DNA of 39,461 nucleotides from Candidatus Aminicenantota bacterium. GTDB taxonomy: Bacteria; Acidobacteriota; Aminicenantia; Aminicenantales; Aminicenantaceae. This document shows positions 15,896-24,284 of this stretch, in pieces; the first letter of the stretch is position 1; every line of letters begins with the position of its first letter. Position numbers and translations under genes: made by a program. The notes under the pieces are model-generated. The model made no database searches. It was given only the letters and a program-made list of their open reading frames with translations, and was not told where the DNA came from. Location of the stretch: NCBI GenBank assembly GCA_011772495.1, contig WVZL01000007.1, positions 1-39,461 on the forward strand, in the 5' to 3' direction.

Positions 15896-17439
15896 CCTCT
15901 TCCTCCTCTGGCTCTCACTCCACCTACGGTCATCGATTTCACAAGAGCAGTAGGCATACCGAAGCCGCAAGGAACGGCTTGTCCGCCTTTACCACAATAA
16001 CCAGCGCCACCCTGATTCATTTTAAGGTCATTAGCCAGCATGGTGGTGTTCTGGAGCATCTTGGGGCCATTGCCCATGATGTTGATGTCCTTGATGGGCG
16101 CGGTGAGCTTTCCGTTCTCGACCATTTTTCCTTGGGAGACGTAGAAAGCAAAATCTCCTTCACCGATCTTCACCTGTCCGTTGCTCACATCCTGTACGTA
16201 GATGCCTTTTTTGACACTCTTGATGACATCCTCAGGCGCTGCCGGTCCAGCTTCCATGTAGGTGTTTCGCATGCGGGGCTGGACGTAATGTTGATAACTC
16301 TGGCGGCGGCCATTTCCGGTAGGCTTCACTTTGTAATGCTTGGCAGAGATCTTGTCATGCATGTAGCTAGTCAGGATTCCGTTATCAACTAATACTGTTC
16401 TCTGTCCGGGAGTACCTTCATCATCGACATTGAGGGAGCCCAGCATATTCGGGTTGGTGCCGTCATCAATAATGGTAACAAAGGGTTCAGCCACCTTTTT
16501 TCCGATCATAGTAGCATAAGTAGAGATTTTCTTCCGGTTGAAGTCAGCTTCCATACCGTGCCCGATGGCTTCGTGAAGTAGAACGGCTGTCACACCGGGA
16601 CCCAGTACGACCGGCATCTCTCCGGCTGGAGGCTGAACAGCGTCGAACAGAATGACGGCCCGGTTAACAGCGATTGTTGCCAGCTCATCCCTCAAAGCTT
16701 TGGTGTAGTAAGAGAACTCTCTCCGGCCACCGAAATTCCAGCCAGCTCTTTCCCGTTTGCCATTCTTTTCAGCCACGACAGAAGCATAGAGATAAGTCTT
16801 GGGCAGCAGGTCCTCTGCTTTTGCCCCATCACTGGTGACCACCAGGATTCTTTTCTGTTCGTCATGAAATCCAGCGCTCACCTTGGCGACCAAAGGCGAG
16901 AGAGAGAAACATTTGTCGTTTACAGATTGAACAAGAGGCAGCCTGGATTCAAGAGGCACCGAAGTCAGCAGTTTTTTCAACGGGTAGTAATTTTTCAGCT
17001 TCATGGGCATAAGCTTGCCAGCAGGTTTCTTTGCCTTCGCCTCAGCAATCGTGGCTGCGATTGAGGCGGCATTCAGCATCGGTTTTTCGGCTAGCTCCTG
17101 GGTGAATCCGTAGCCGACCTGGTCGCCTTTCACAGTCCGAATGCCAACACCAAGCACCACATCGCTGTAAGCTCGGTTCACGATGCCGTCTTCGAGCAAT
17201 ACCCAATTCCTGATGGTGTGCTCGAAGTACAGATCGGCAAAATCTCCACCTTTAGAAAGCGCTGCGGCCAGCACTTTCTGGCAGAGCTTGTCTGTGATAC
17301 CGAACTCAGCTTCAAAATACGCTGGTTGTTCCGCACGGGCAAGATTGTACCAGCCCCACGGCAAACCAGGTACAGTTGCAGCAGCGATGGCGGCTTTACC
17401 AGTCGTCTTTAGAAAAGTGCGTCTAGTAATGATTTTCAT
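15892..17439 (-). CDS. tldD: TldD-family metalloprotease with Tat signal
   Basis: 515 residues. The zinc motif is H289-E290-A-I-G-H294, and the C-terminal cysteine ligand expected in TldD is C482 in GYCGKGGQAVPCG. Other family segments include GVGIRTVKGDQVGYGFTQEL near residues 97-115 and DDEGTPGQRTVLVDNGILTSYMHD. The first 38 residues form a twin-arginine signal: TRRTFLK, a moderately hydrophobic stretch, then NLARAEQ. TldD with TldE degrades small unfolded proteins and, in enterobacteria, processes microcin B17; those enzymes are cytoplasmic. The Tat signal implies export of the folded, metal-loaded enzyme. It is the first gene of a tldD-tldE unit. Confidence 0.93.
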   Translation of the reverse strand: MKIITRRTFLKTTGKAAIAAATVPGLPWGWYNLARAEQPAYFEAEFGITDKLCQKVLAAALSKGGDFADLYFEHTIRNWVLLEDGIVNRAYSDVVLGVGIRTVKGDQVGYGFTQELAEKPMLNAASIAATIAEAKAKKPAGKLMPMKLKNYYPLKKLLTSVPLESRLPLVQSVNDKCFSLSPLVAKVSAGFHDEQKRILVVTSDGAKAEDLLPKTYLYASVVAEKNGKRERAGWNFGGRREFSYYTKALRDELATIAVNRAVILFDAVQPPAGEMPVVLGPGVTAVLLHEAIGHGMEADFNRKKISTYATMIGKKVAEPFVTIIDDGTNPNMLGSLNVDDEGTPGQRTVLVDNGILTSYMHDKISAKHYKVKPTGNGRRQSYQHYVQPRMRNTYMEAGPAAPEDVIKSVKKGIYVQDVSNGQVKIGEGDFAFYVSQGKMVENGKLTAPIKDINIMGNGPKMLQNTTMLANDLKMNQGGAGYCGKGGQAVPCGFGMPTALVKSMTVGGVRARGGRG

Positions 17440-17842
17440 GCAGTCCTCCTTTGATTGATGTTTATTGATATATGAAATTGATTGCTCTAAGAAGATAGTT
17501 GGTTGATCTTCCTACGAGCGATATGAAGTCATGCATGCTTTTAGATTTTAAATTTATGGGAATTCCTAAATTCGTTATTCCGCACTCCTCCTTAAAAAGG
17601 GGCTATATAATATATACGCTGGTTGGCCTAAATTGGTTTCCTAAAATTTATTTTTTTGATAGGCCAATAATAGGGTTCAGGTTTACACTCCTATGTAATA
17701 TGGGGTCAGGTCAACATTTTTAGCTTTTGTTATATTAAAAGACAAAAATAGAAAGGTCAAACCCCGTTGTGCGTTAAAAACTAAAATTATCATTATTCGT
17801 ATTATTGCAAGGAACCGTGCTTTGAAGGAGAATTATCGGAAT
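17440..17842. other. Intergenic region with inverted repeats
   Basis: About 400 bases without a convincing gene; a 74-codon frame across it has no family match or good ribosome site. TTGGCCTA (17623-17630) and TAGGCCAA (17660-17667) form a perfect eight-base inverted repeat with a 29-base loop. A short repeat element lies at 17702-17765. The upstream signals of both tldD (minus strand) and the PH-domain gene (plus strand) must be here, but no clear promoter was found. Confidence 0.45.
17702..17765 (+). repeat. Short 64-base element with inverted ends (copy D)
   Basis: GGGGTCAGGTCAACATTTTTAGC at one end and CAAAAATAGAAAGGTCAAACCCC at the other are imperfect inverted repeats of each other (GGGGT...ACCCC, GGTCAA near both, CAT/TTTTTAG near both). 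The ends resemble those of the longer GGGGTCAGACC family. This looks like a miniature or internally deleted copy. Confidence 0.5.
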
Positions 17843-18352
17843 ATGGAATTGGTCCTTTTTGAAGATCGAATAAAATATGACTTCTGGGTCAAGATTGTTT
17901 TAGTTTTTCCCATCATTTTCCTTCTTGCCTTGGGAATCCTATTTTATATCGATGCCCATTACAGAGATGTGATTCCCAGCGAGTCAGAATCCGATTCAAA
18001 TACGGCTGCTATCATTATCTTCGCCTCGGTTCCATTCGTCCTGGTAGTATATTGGCTGTCACTGCCAAGAAAGATTTATGTTCTTCAAGATAGGATCAAG
18101 CTCAAGATCGGCGAATTTTTCTGGAATGTTCCTTTTGAAACCATCGAATCCGTAAAGCCGGCTAAGGGAATAATTGTCTGGAGAGGCTTCAGTTCCATAA
18201 CCTCTTACAGCACACAGATTGAAATTATCAGGAGCAGGGGACAGAACATAAGGATTTCACCGTCCAGACGTGAGCAATTACTGGATTGTATGGAGAGGGC
18301 TATGTCTGATTGGAAAAGAGTTCAAGGTGGTTCTGCGAGCGGGGAGACCTGA
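17843..18352 (+). CDS. Membrane protein with bacterial PH-like domain
   Basis: 169 residues from the ATG at 17843. A TTG 21 bases earlier is in frame but sits on the GAAGGAG sequence that would serve the ATG (spacing 12, rather long), so the start is moderately certain. Two transmembrane helices lie at about residues 15-37 and 59-80. After the second helix a short beta-rich domain follows: RKIYVLQDRIKLKIGEFFWNVPFETIESV, then STQIEIIRSRGQNIRISPSRREQLLDCMERA. This is the arrangement of bacterial PH (bPH) domain proteins, with strands ending in a C-terminal helix. Such domains bind membranes or protein partners. The function is unknown. Confidence 0.7.
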   Translation: MELVLFEDRIKYDFWVKIVLVFPIIFLLALGILFYIDAHYRDVIPSESESDSNTAAIIIFASVPFVLVVYWLSLPRKIYVLQDRIKLKIGEFFWNVPFETIESVKPAKGIIVWRGFSSITSYSTQIEIIRSRGQNIRISPSRREQLLDCMERAMSDWKRVQGGSASGET

Positions 18353-18453
18353 TTTAATGAGATAACTTCGGTCCCTTTGGCCCTACAGTAACGAATATTT
18401 CAGTCTTGAGGATAGCTAGTTCTTATTGAGCCTGACATTACTATGTTATTGAA

Positions 18454-18590
18454 TGAGATTGCTTCGCTCAGCTAGCAATGATAGTTTTTTTTTGGTCTTG
18501 CACTGACGATATGATTATCCGAGATTGCTTCACTACGCTCGCAACAACAGTTTTATTTTATCAGCTTGTTATGTTCTGCTCGCAATGACA
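18454..18590. repeat. Cluster of GCAAT-palindrome dispersed repeats
   Basis: Two near-complete copies, GAGATTGCTTCGCTCAGC-TAGCAATGAT (18456-18483) and GAGATTGCTTCACTACGCTCGCAACAAC (18522-18549), and a partial one, CTGCTCGCAATGAC (18577-18590), occur between the PH-domain gene and msrBA. Each is a weak palindrome (ATTGC/GCAAT). The same repeat appears at 25756-25785. Repeats of this type are scattered through many environmental bacterial genomes; no mobility gene is nearby. Nothing else was recognised in 18353-18623. Confidence 0.65.
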
Positions 18591-18623
18591 GCTGGATTCG
18601 TTCAGCCGTCCCTTCGACTTATT

Positions 18624-19703
18624 CTACTTTAGGTCGCAGCTGTCAGCGCTGCCTTTTGCTTTCTTGCCTCTGGTACGTTTTTCATAATACTGCTGATGGT
18701 ATTCCTCAGCTCTATAGAATTCAGAAGCAGGAACGATCTCGGTAACAATGGCTCTGCTGTATCGGCCTGATTCTTTCAGTCGTTTAACCATCTTTTCAGC
18801 GGATTCTTTCTGTTCCTTGCTCAGGTAAAAAACTGCTGACCTGTACTGGCTTCCGATATCGGGCCCTTGTTGGTTGAGTTGGGTGGGGTCATGAAAACCA
18901 AAGAAGTATTCGAGCAGACTTTTGTAGCTGATTTGAGAGGAGTCAAAAGTAATTTTTACGGCCTCGGCATGTCCTGTTTTATCGGTGCAGACTTGTTTAT
19001 AGGTCGGGTTTTTGTCATGTCCTCCAGTATACCCGACTGCTGTATCGAGCACTCCTGGAATCTGACGGAATTTATGTTCAATTCCCCAGAAGCATCCAGC
19101 AGCAAAGAGGGCTGTTTCGCTCTTAACTGCCTTTCTTGCCTGGTCATCTGATTTTGTTGAGGAACCAGTTGCAGCCTTGTCTTGAGCTTCAGCCGGCTTG
19201 AAATCCAAGCTAGCGGAATTGATGCAGTAATGCTTATAATTCGGCTCCGGACCGTCATCGAAAACATGTCCGAGATGGGCGCCGCAAACAGCGCACCTCA
19301 CTTCGGTTCGATGCATAAAATGAGAAAAATCATCATAAGAGTCAATATAATCTCCATCCACCGGAGCTGTAAAACTCGGCCAGCCGGTGCCATGGTCGTA
19401 TTTGGTTTCTGAGCTGAAGAGAGGAGTTCCACATCCTGCACATTCATAGATGCCCTTCTCATAATGGTCGTTGTATTTTCCGGAAAAAGCGATTTCTGTC
19501 CCGCGTTTTCTCATGATGCGGTATTGCTCTGGGGTCAGGGTTTTTTTCCATTCCTTATCTGTTTTTTCCACTTTTTTAATCATGGTTTTATCTCCTCTGG
19601 CAAACTTTTCGTATTTAGATTCCTGCTTGAAGGCAGGCTTAAGACTGAGATAAGCAATCAGGACGCCAAAAATCGTTATGACCAAGATGATCGTTCGCTT
19701 CAT
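18624..19703 (-). CDS. msrBA: Exported MsrB-MsrA fusion, methionine sulfoxide reductase
   Basis: 359 residues. An N-terminal hydrophobic segment (residues 4-21) is an uncleaved anchor or signal peptide. MsrB follows (about 45-168): zinc cysteines C88, C91, C137 and C140, the GTGWPSF segment, and catalytic C160 in HYCINSASLDF. A charged linker leads to MsrA (about 195-345) with catalytic C204 in GCFWG and GYTGGHDKNPTYKQVCTDKTGHAEAV. The order B then A differs from the A-then-B order of the better-known MsrAB of Neisseria-type proteins. Together the domains reduce both stereoisomers of methionine sulfoxide, here presumably in envelope proteins. The start has AGGAGA in front, and a TATAAT on the minus strand at 19738-19743 could be its -10 box. 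Confidence 0.95.
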   Translation of the reverse strand: MKRTIILVITIFGVLIAYLSLKPAFKQESKYEKFARGDKTMIKKVEKTDKEWKKTLTPEQYRIMRKRGTEIAFSGKYNDHYEKGIYECAGCGTPLFSSETKYDHGTGWPSFTAPVDGDYIDSYDDFSHFMHRTEVRCAVCGAHLGHVFDDGPEPNYKHYCINSASLDFKPAEAQDKAATGSSTKSDDQARKAVKSETALFAAGCFWGIEHKFRQIPGVLDTAVGYTGGHDKNPTYKQVCTDKTGHAEAVKITFDSSQISYKSLLEYFFGFHDPTQLNQQGPDIGSQYRSAVFYLSKEQKESAEKMVKRLKESGRYSRAIVTEIVPASEFYRAEEYHQQYYEKRTRGKKAKGSADSCDLK

Positions 19704-19926
19704 CGCGTCTCCTATATCTTAGCTTTCCTATAGGATTATTATACTTTATATTCTTTCAAAAAGTAAGAGATAATTTGTCTCTCCAATTCTTATGACGTTT
19801 GATGAAACAGATTAGCTCATTTCTTTTGTTTATTTTACAGGTCAACCTTTTTCCGTTTGGTGAGTCTATATATATGTATATCCATGAAAAAAAAGATGAA
19901 CCACAGAAAATATTAGGGGAGTTAAA

Positions 19927-22566
19927 ATGAGAAAAGCAATCGGATTTTTCTTTTTGGTTTTTATCTTCTTCCTCCAACAATTCGCTTTTGCGGATTCGCC
20001 CGAAAAGAAGATATACACAGCCAGAAACATCAATCCTCATCCCCCGGTTATTGACGGAAATCTCAATGATCCTATCTGGGAAAAGGTTTCCTGGGGAGGT
20101 GGTTTTATCCAAAGGAAACCCTACGAGGGGAAAGAACCTTCCCAAGCGACAGCGTTCAAAATCCTCTATGATGATAAAAACGTCTATGTAGCCATCCGGG
20201 CCTATGATGATGAACCTGATAAGATTGAGAAGAGAATGTCGAGGAGAGATGATATCGAGGGCGACTGGGTCGAGGTCCATTTTGACAGTTATTATGACCA
20301 CCGGACAGCTTTTGGCTTTGTAGTCAATGCCGCTGGAGTAAAATGTGATTTTGTCATCTCCAATGACGGCAATAACCATGATGACACCTGGGATCCTATC
20401 TGGTACGTAAAATCTGCCTATGATGAGCAAGGCTGGACAGCGGAAATGAAAGTTCCTCTCTCTCAACTCCGCTTTGGAAAAAAAGAGAATCAAATCTGGG
20501 GTCTTCAAGTAGAACGGAGATTATTCCGTAAACAGGAAACTTCTCAATGGCAGTTAATCCCTCAAAAAGCCTCTGGCTGGACAAGTCATTTTGGCGAGCT
20601 GCACGGCATAAAAGGAATCAAGGCTCAAAGGCAGGTCGAATTAACTCCTTATACAGTCGGGAAAACACAGCGCTTCGAACGAGAAGAAGGCAATCCTTTC
20701 GCCACCGGAAGCTCGAGCAATTTTTATGGGGGACTGGATGGAAAAGTCGGTCTTACCAGTGACCTGACTCTAGATTTCACCATCAATCCTGACTTTGGAC
20801 AGGTCGAAGCAGATCCTTCAGTGGTTAACCTCACGGCCTTTGAAACCTACTACGAAGAAAAAAGACCCTTCTTTATCGAAGGCAGGAATATTCTCAGTTT
20901 TCAGATAATGGGCGGAGACGGAAGTTTTTCAAGAGACACTCTTTTTTATTCGAGGCGCATCGGCCGAATTCCACAGTATTATCCAGAAACCGAGGATGAT
21001 GAATACCTCGATATGCCTGCCAACACGACCATACTCGGTGCTTTTAAAATCACCGGAAAAACACGAAACGGCATTTCCATAGGTATTATTGACAGCCTGA
21101 CAGCCAAGGAGAATGCACAGATCAGTTATCTGGGGCAGAGCAGCGACGTGACAGTCGAACCTCTGACCAATTATTTTGGACTGCGTCTCCAGAAGGATTA
21201 TGGCAAGGGAAATACGATCCTCGGAGGCATGTTTACAGCCACCAACCGCAATATTAAAAACGAGGAGCTAAACTTTCTTCATGATGCCGCCTACACCGGA
21301 GGGTTGGATTTTATTCACTACTGGAAAGACAAAACTTATTATTTCTCCCTCAATACTGTCTTCAGTCATGTCCGCGGAAGCAAAGAGGCCATTCTCGAGA
21401 CTCAGGAATCGCCTGTCCGGTATTATCAGCGCCCTGATACAGACCATGTCTCAGTGGACCCCAGCCGGACATCCCTTTCCGGCTATGGTGGAACGATGAA
21501 CTTCGGAAAAGGCGGCAGTGCTGGCTTGCGCTTTAATGCTGGGGTGACCTGGCGTTCACCAGGCCTTGAGTTGAATGATATGGGCTACCTTCGCAGAGCT
21601 GATGCCATCATGCAGTGGGTATGGGGGAACTACAGAATCGCGAAGCCCTTCAGCATTTTCCGCGAAGTTTCCCTTAATTTTAACGAGTGGATGGGCTGGG
21701 ATTTCGGCGGCGAACAGATTTTTAAAGGTGGAAATTTCGGAATGTGGGGTCAGTTCAAGAATTACTGGAGCCTCAGTATGGGAATGAACCGGCAAGGAGA
21801 AGGCCTGTATACGAGCGCTCTTCGAGGCGGTCCGGCCCTGCGGTGGCCTGGAGGATGGAATAGCTGGATTTTCATCAATTCGGATAGCAGGAAGAAACTC
21901 CACTACTTTATGGGGACTTTTAATTACTACGCAGACCAGAATGATTCCAGAGTCAATGGAGTTGAGATTGGCGCAACCTACCGTCCGAACAAAGCCCTGT
22001 CTCTATCGATTTCACCTTTCTATGAGTTCAATTTGGAAGAGCTTCAGTATGTCACGACCGAAGAGTTTGGTTCGGCGAACAAATATATTTTTGCCAGGAT
22101 TGATCAGAAAACCCTGGGCATTACCTGCCGGTTGGATCTCAGCCTGACTCCTGATCTCTCGATTCAGTTTTACGGTCAGCCCTTTATCTCTGCTGGCCAG
22201 TATTCTGATTTCAAGGATATCACTGATTCCAGAGCAAAAGCTTATGGAGATCGCTTTCGCTTATTCACAGACGATGAAATGAGCTATGATCCAGATGCAG
22301 AGGAGTTTTATGTTGACGCAAATTTTGACGGAATCGCGGATTACAGCTTTGAAACACCGGATTTCAATTTCCTCCAGTTCCGGTCGAATCTTGTGCTCAG
22401 GTGGGAATACATCCCTGGTTCAACCATGTATCTTGTCTGGTCGCAAGGAAGAACAGATTTCTCATCGGTAGGAGATTTCTCTTTCAGGAATGGCATGCGG
22501 GATCTATTCAATGTGTATCCCCAAAATATCTTCCTGATAAAATTTTCCTACTGCTTCAACCTTTAG
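19927..22566 (+). CDS. DUF5916 outer-membrane protein with CBM9-like domain
   Basis: 879 residues. A signal peptide (residues 1-22) is followed by a carbohydrate-binding family 9-like beta-sandwich: HPPVIDGNLNDPIWEKV (about 38-54), then DDKNVYVAIRAYDDEPDKI and GWTAEMKVPLSQLRF. The DUF5916 region then begins: LTLDFTINPDFGQVEADPSV, NLTAFETYYEEKRPFFIEG, then a long run of alternating strands with aromatic ends finishing in FLIKFSYCFNL, the C-terminal pattern of an outer-membrane beta-barrel. Relatives in Bacteroidetes and Acidobacteria are annotated only as hydrolase-like or unknown. It probably forms a barrel with a ligand-binding extension. It appears monocistronic, and a repeat element begins two bases after its stop. 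Confidence 0.9.
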   Translation: MRKAIGFFFLVFIFFLQQFAFADSPEKKIYTARNINPHPPVIDGNLNDPIWEKVSWGGGFIQRKPYEGKEPSQATAFKILYDDKNVYVAIRAYDDEPDKIEKRMSRRDDIEGDWVEVHFDSYYDHRTAFGFVVNAAGVKCDFVISNDGNNHDDTWDPIWYVKSAYDEQGWTAEMKVPLSQLRFGKKENQIWGLQVERRLFRKQETSQWQLIPQKASGWTSHFGELHGIKGIKAQRQVELTPYTVGKTQRFEREEGNPFATGSSSNFYGGLDGKVGLTSDLTLDFTINPDFGQVEADPSVVNLTAFETYYEEKRPFFIEGRNILSFQIMGGDGSFSRDTLFYSRRIGRIPQYYPETEDDEYLDMPANTTILGAFKITGKTRNGISIGIIDSLTAKENAQISYLGQSSDVTVEPLTNYFGLRLQKDYGKGNTILGGMFTATNRNIKNEELNFLHDAAYTGGLDFIHYWKDKTYYFSLNTVFSHVRGSKEAILETQESPVRYYQRPDTDHVSVDPSRTSLSGYGGTMNFGKGGSAGLRFNAGVTWRSPGLELNDMGYLRRADAIMQWVWGNYRIAKPFSIFREVSLNFNEWMGWDFGGEQIFKGGNFGMWGQFKNYWSLSMGMNRQGEGLYTSALRGGPALRWPGGWNSWIFINSDSRKKLHYFMGTFNYYADQNDSRVNGVEIGATYRPNKALSLSISPFYEFNLEELQYVTTEEFGSANKYIFARIDQKTLGITCRLDLSLTPDLSIQFYGQPFISAGQYSDFKDITDSRAKAYGDRFRLFTDDEMSYDPDAEEFYVDANFDGIADYSFETPDFNFLQFRSNLVLRWEYIPGSTMYLVWSQGRTDFSSVGDFSFRNGMRDLFNVYPQNIFLIKFSYCFNL

Positions 22567-22568
22567 TT

Positions 22569-22685
22569 GGGGTCAGACCAAGCTAAATAATTTATTTCCA
22601 GATAGTTAAGTCTAATATTTCCTCAAATTTAAGCCTTAGAACGACGATTTTGGGGTCAAAAACGCGCCTTTAACGATCGCTTTTT
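22569..22685 (+). repeat. GGGGTCAGACCAAGCTA-family element, copy E
   Basis: GGGGTCAGACCAAGCTAAAT lies two bases after the stop of the DUF5916 gene. It is followed by the AT-rich segment, AAATTTAAGCCTTAGAACG, the hairpin-like GATTTTGGGGTCAAAAACGCGCC and TTTAACG. It matches copy A along its length and the reverse strand of copy F. There is no coding potential. Confidence 0.65.
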
Positions 22686-22736
22686 TTTCCAATTTTCTTT
22701 GGAATTTGGTAAATATAAAGGAAATGGAGGAAACCA

Positions 22737-23633
22737 TTGCAGAACCAAACTGGAAATTCTGGTAAATCTAGTACAGCTTCAAAATGGCTTATGGGCTGTG
22801 GTATTGGCTGTGGGGTGGTGATCATTATTGTAATCCTGGTCGGCGTGAGCGGCTATTTCTTTATCAAGAACATAGTCAAGGGATTTGAAGAGACAGAAGC
22901 TATCATGGACACGCTGACAGAAAAATACGGAAAGATGAGCGATTTTTATCCTGATCCTGATGGTGTGATTAGAGCGGGGCAGTTGGAAGTCTTTCTGGCT
23001 GTACGAGATTCAACCGCCAAGGCGAGAGAGAGGCTGGAAAGAGCGATGCGCATTCTCGCGGACATGGATCAAGAAGACCAATCTGGAGAAGAGCCGTCCC
23101 CGAGCGTGTTAACCAAGATCAAAACCGGAATAGAGTTGGTCCCGTTGATAGCAGAGTTCATAAAAGCTCGCTCTCAATCTCTTCTTGATAACGGGATGGG
23201 GATGGGAGAATACTATTACCTCTATGTGATAGTTTATTATTCCTGGCTCGGGAAATCCCCGGCTGATGGTCCTCCCTTTGATATTATGGATGAGGGTGAT
23301 GAGGAAGGCACTATAATCTGGCGAGAGAGAAGGCGCGAGCATATGGAGGAGCGCCTGGACTTGAACCTGAGACGGCTGAACCGGCAGATTTTGCCCATGC
23401 TGTACAATCAGTATGAAAAGCTTACGGAGGGAGGAGCCCCGGGCACCAAAGAAGAATGGCGGGCAGCGCTGGAGGCTGAAATCGAAGCCATGGAGTCTGA
23501 CAGTTTTCGCCTACCTTGGCAGGACGGACTGCCTGAGGCGCTGGGAGCTTCTCTGAATTACTACCGGCAACGGCTCGAGGATAGCTACAGTGAGCTGGTG
23601 AATCCTATCGAGATGAGTTACCGGCAGAGGTAA
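22737..23633 (+). CDS. Unrecognised single-pass membrane protein
   Basis: 298 residues from a TTG start six bases after TGGAGG; no ATG fits as well. After a short polar N-terminus a glycine- and cysteine-containing transmembrane helix lies at residues 19-47 (MGCGIGCGVVIIIVILVGVSGYFF). The rest is a charged, mostly helical extracytoplasmic domain: a DFYPDPDGVIRAGQLEVFLAVRD segment near 70-92, where the pattern recalls a conserved motif of this poorly known family, then long amphipathic helices with acidic runs. No catalytic motif is evident. A following gene on the same strand starts 95 bases later, so cotranscription is possible. Confidence 0.7.
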   Translation: MQNQTGNSGKSSTASKWLMGCGIGCGVVIIIVILVGVSGYFFIKNIVKGFEETEAIMDTLTEKYGKMSDFYPDPDGVIRAGQLEVFLAVRDSTAKARERLERAMRILADMDQEDQSGEEPSPSVLTKIKTGIELVPLIAEFIKARSQSLLDNGMGMGEYYYLYVIVYYSWLGKSPADGPPFDIMDEGDEEGTIIWRERRREHMEERLDLNLRRLNRQILPMLYNQYEKLTEGGAPGTKEEWRAALEAEIEAMESDSFRLPWQDGLPEALGASLNYYRQRLEDSYSELVNPIEMSYRQR

Positions 23634-23728
23634 AGCGACCTCAAAATATTTTTTGACACCGGTGTTTTCCTGTGCTAGAAAGCCTCTTAAAAAGAGATGG
23701 AGAAGAAAAGCCAAGAGCGGAGGGCGTG

Positions 23729-24175
23729 ATGAATCGAGCCAGAAATCAATCGTCTAAAATCAACCGCAGAGAATTCTGCAAGGCCGCGCCCTGGGCGGCG
23801 ATCACAGGAATATCTTTTTCCAGCTTGCTCGGAATGACTCCTGAGGAAGTCAAGGCAAGATTCTCATCTGAAAGACCGCCTTCTGAGAAGGAGGAGACTA
23901 TGGCTAAACCAATAACAGCTGTGAAGGCTAAGGTTAAAAGCGTGAAAGGAACCTGCGGCTTGGGTCTTAAGGTTGGTGATGTCGTCAAATTTACCGAAAC
24001 CGAAATCAAAGGAAAGATCTGTATACATGCCCTCTACAGTATGCTTCCCGCTGTATTTGCTATGATGTATGATGCTAAATTCCCTTGGCTCGAGGACCCG
24101 GATACAAAAACCCACGCCTGTCCGGATGCAGTGAATCCTGTGGTCTTCGAAATCACCAGGATTCGGGAAGGCTAG
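23729..24175 (+). CDS. TIGR04076-family protein with twin-arginine-like N-terminus
   Basis: 148 residues starting at the ATG at 23729, behind GGAGGG; an earlier in-frame start lacks a ribosome site. From about residue 65 the family is recognisable: VKSVKGTCGLGLKVGDVVKF, then GKICIHALYSMLPAVFAMMY, then HACPDAVNPVVFEITRI. This is the complete TIGR04076 domain, a small protein of unknown function with conserved cysteines (C73, C93, C125 or nearby). The extra N-terminus contains NRREFCK followed by a weakly hydrophobic stretch (APWAAITGISFSSLLG), similar to a Tat signal but without a clear cleavage site. The domain is normally found without such an extension. Confidence 0.8.
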   Translation: MNRARNQSSKINRREFCKAAPWAAITGISFSSLLGMTPEEVKARFSSERPPSEKEETMAKPITAVKAKVKSVKGTCGLGLKVGDVVKFTETEIKGKICIHALYSMLPAVFAMMYDAKFPWLEDPDTKTHACPDAVNPVVFEITRIREG

Positions 24176-24284
24176 AATAAACCAGGCCATTGCGAGGGGA
24201 GCGCGGTGATTTCCTGCACTCCCGGCAGTAAAAATCATTACCTTTATACAGAATCCAACCCTAGATGACTTGATCTCTATTTGT

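Noticed and set aside
15895..15970. Longer N-terminus for TldE (start at 15970)
   Set aside because: The extra residues lie within tldD and match no family sequence; the ATGA overlap at 15895 with GGAGG upstream is the usual arrangement.
15817..16392. 191-codon plus-strand frame across the tldD/tldE junction
   Set aside because: Shadow of the tldD and tldE codons; both real genes are intact.
17499..17723. 74-codon frame in the tldD upstream region
   Set aside because: Crosses inverted repeats, has no ribosome site and no recognisable features.
19756..20508. 250-codon minus-strand frame over the DUF5916 gene
   Set aside because: Antisense to a clear coding sequence and without any family features.
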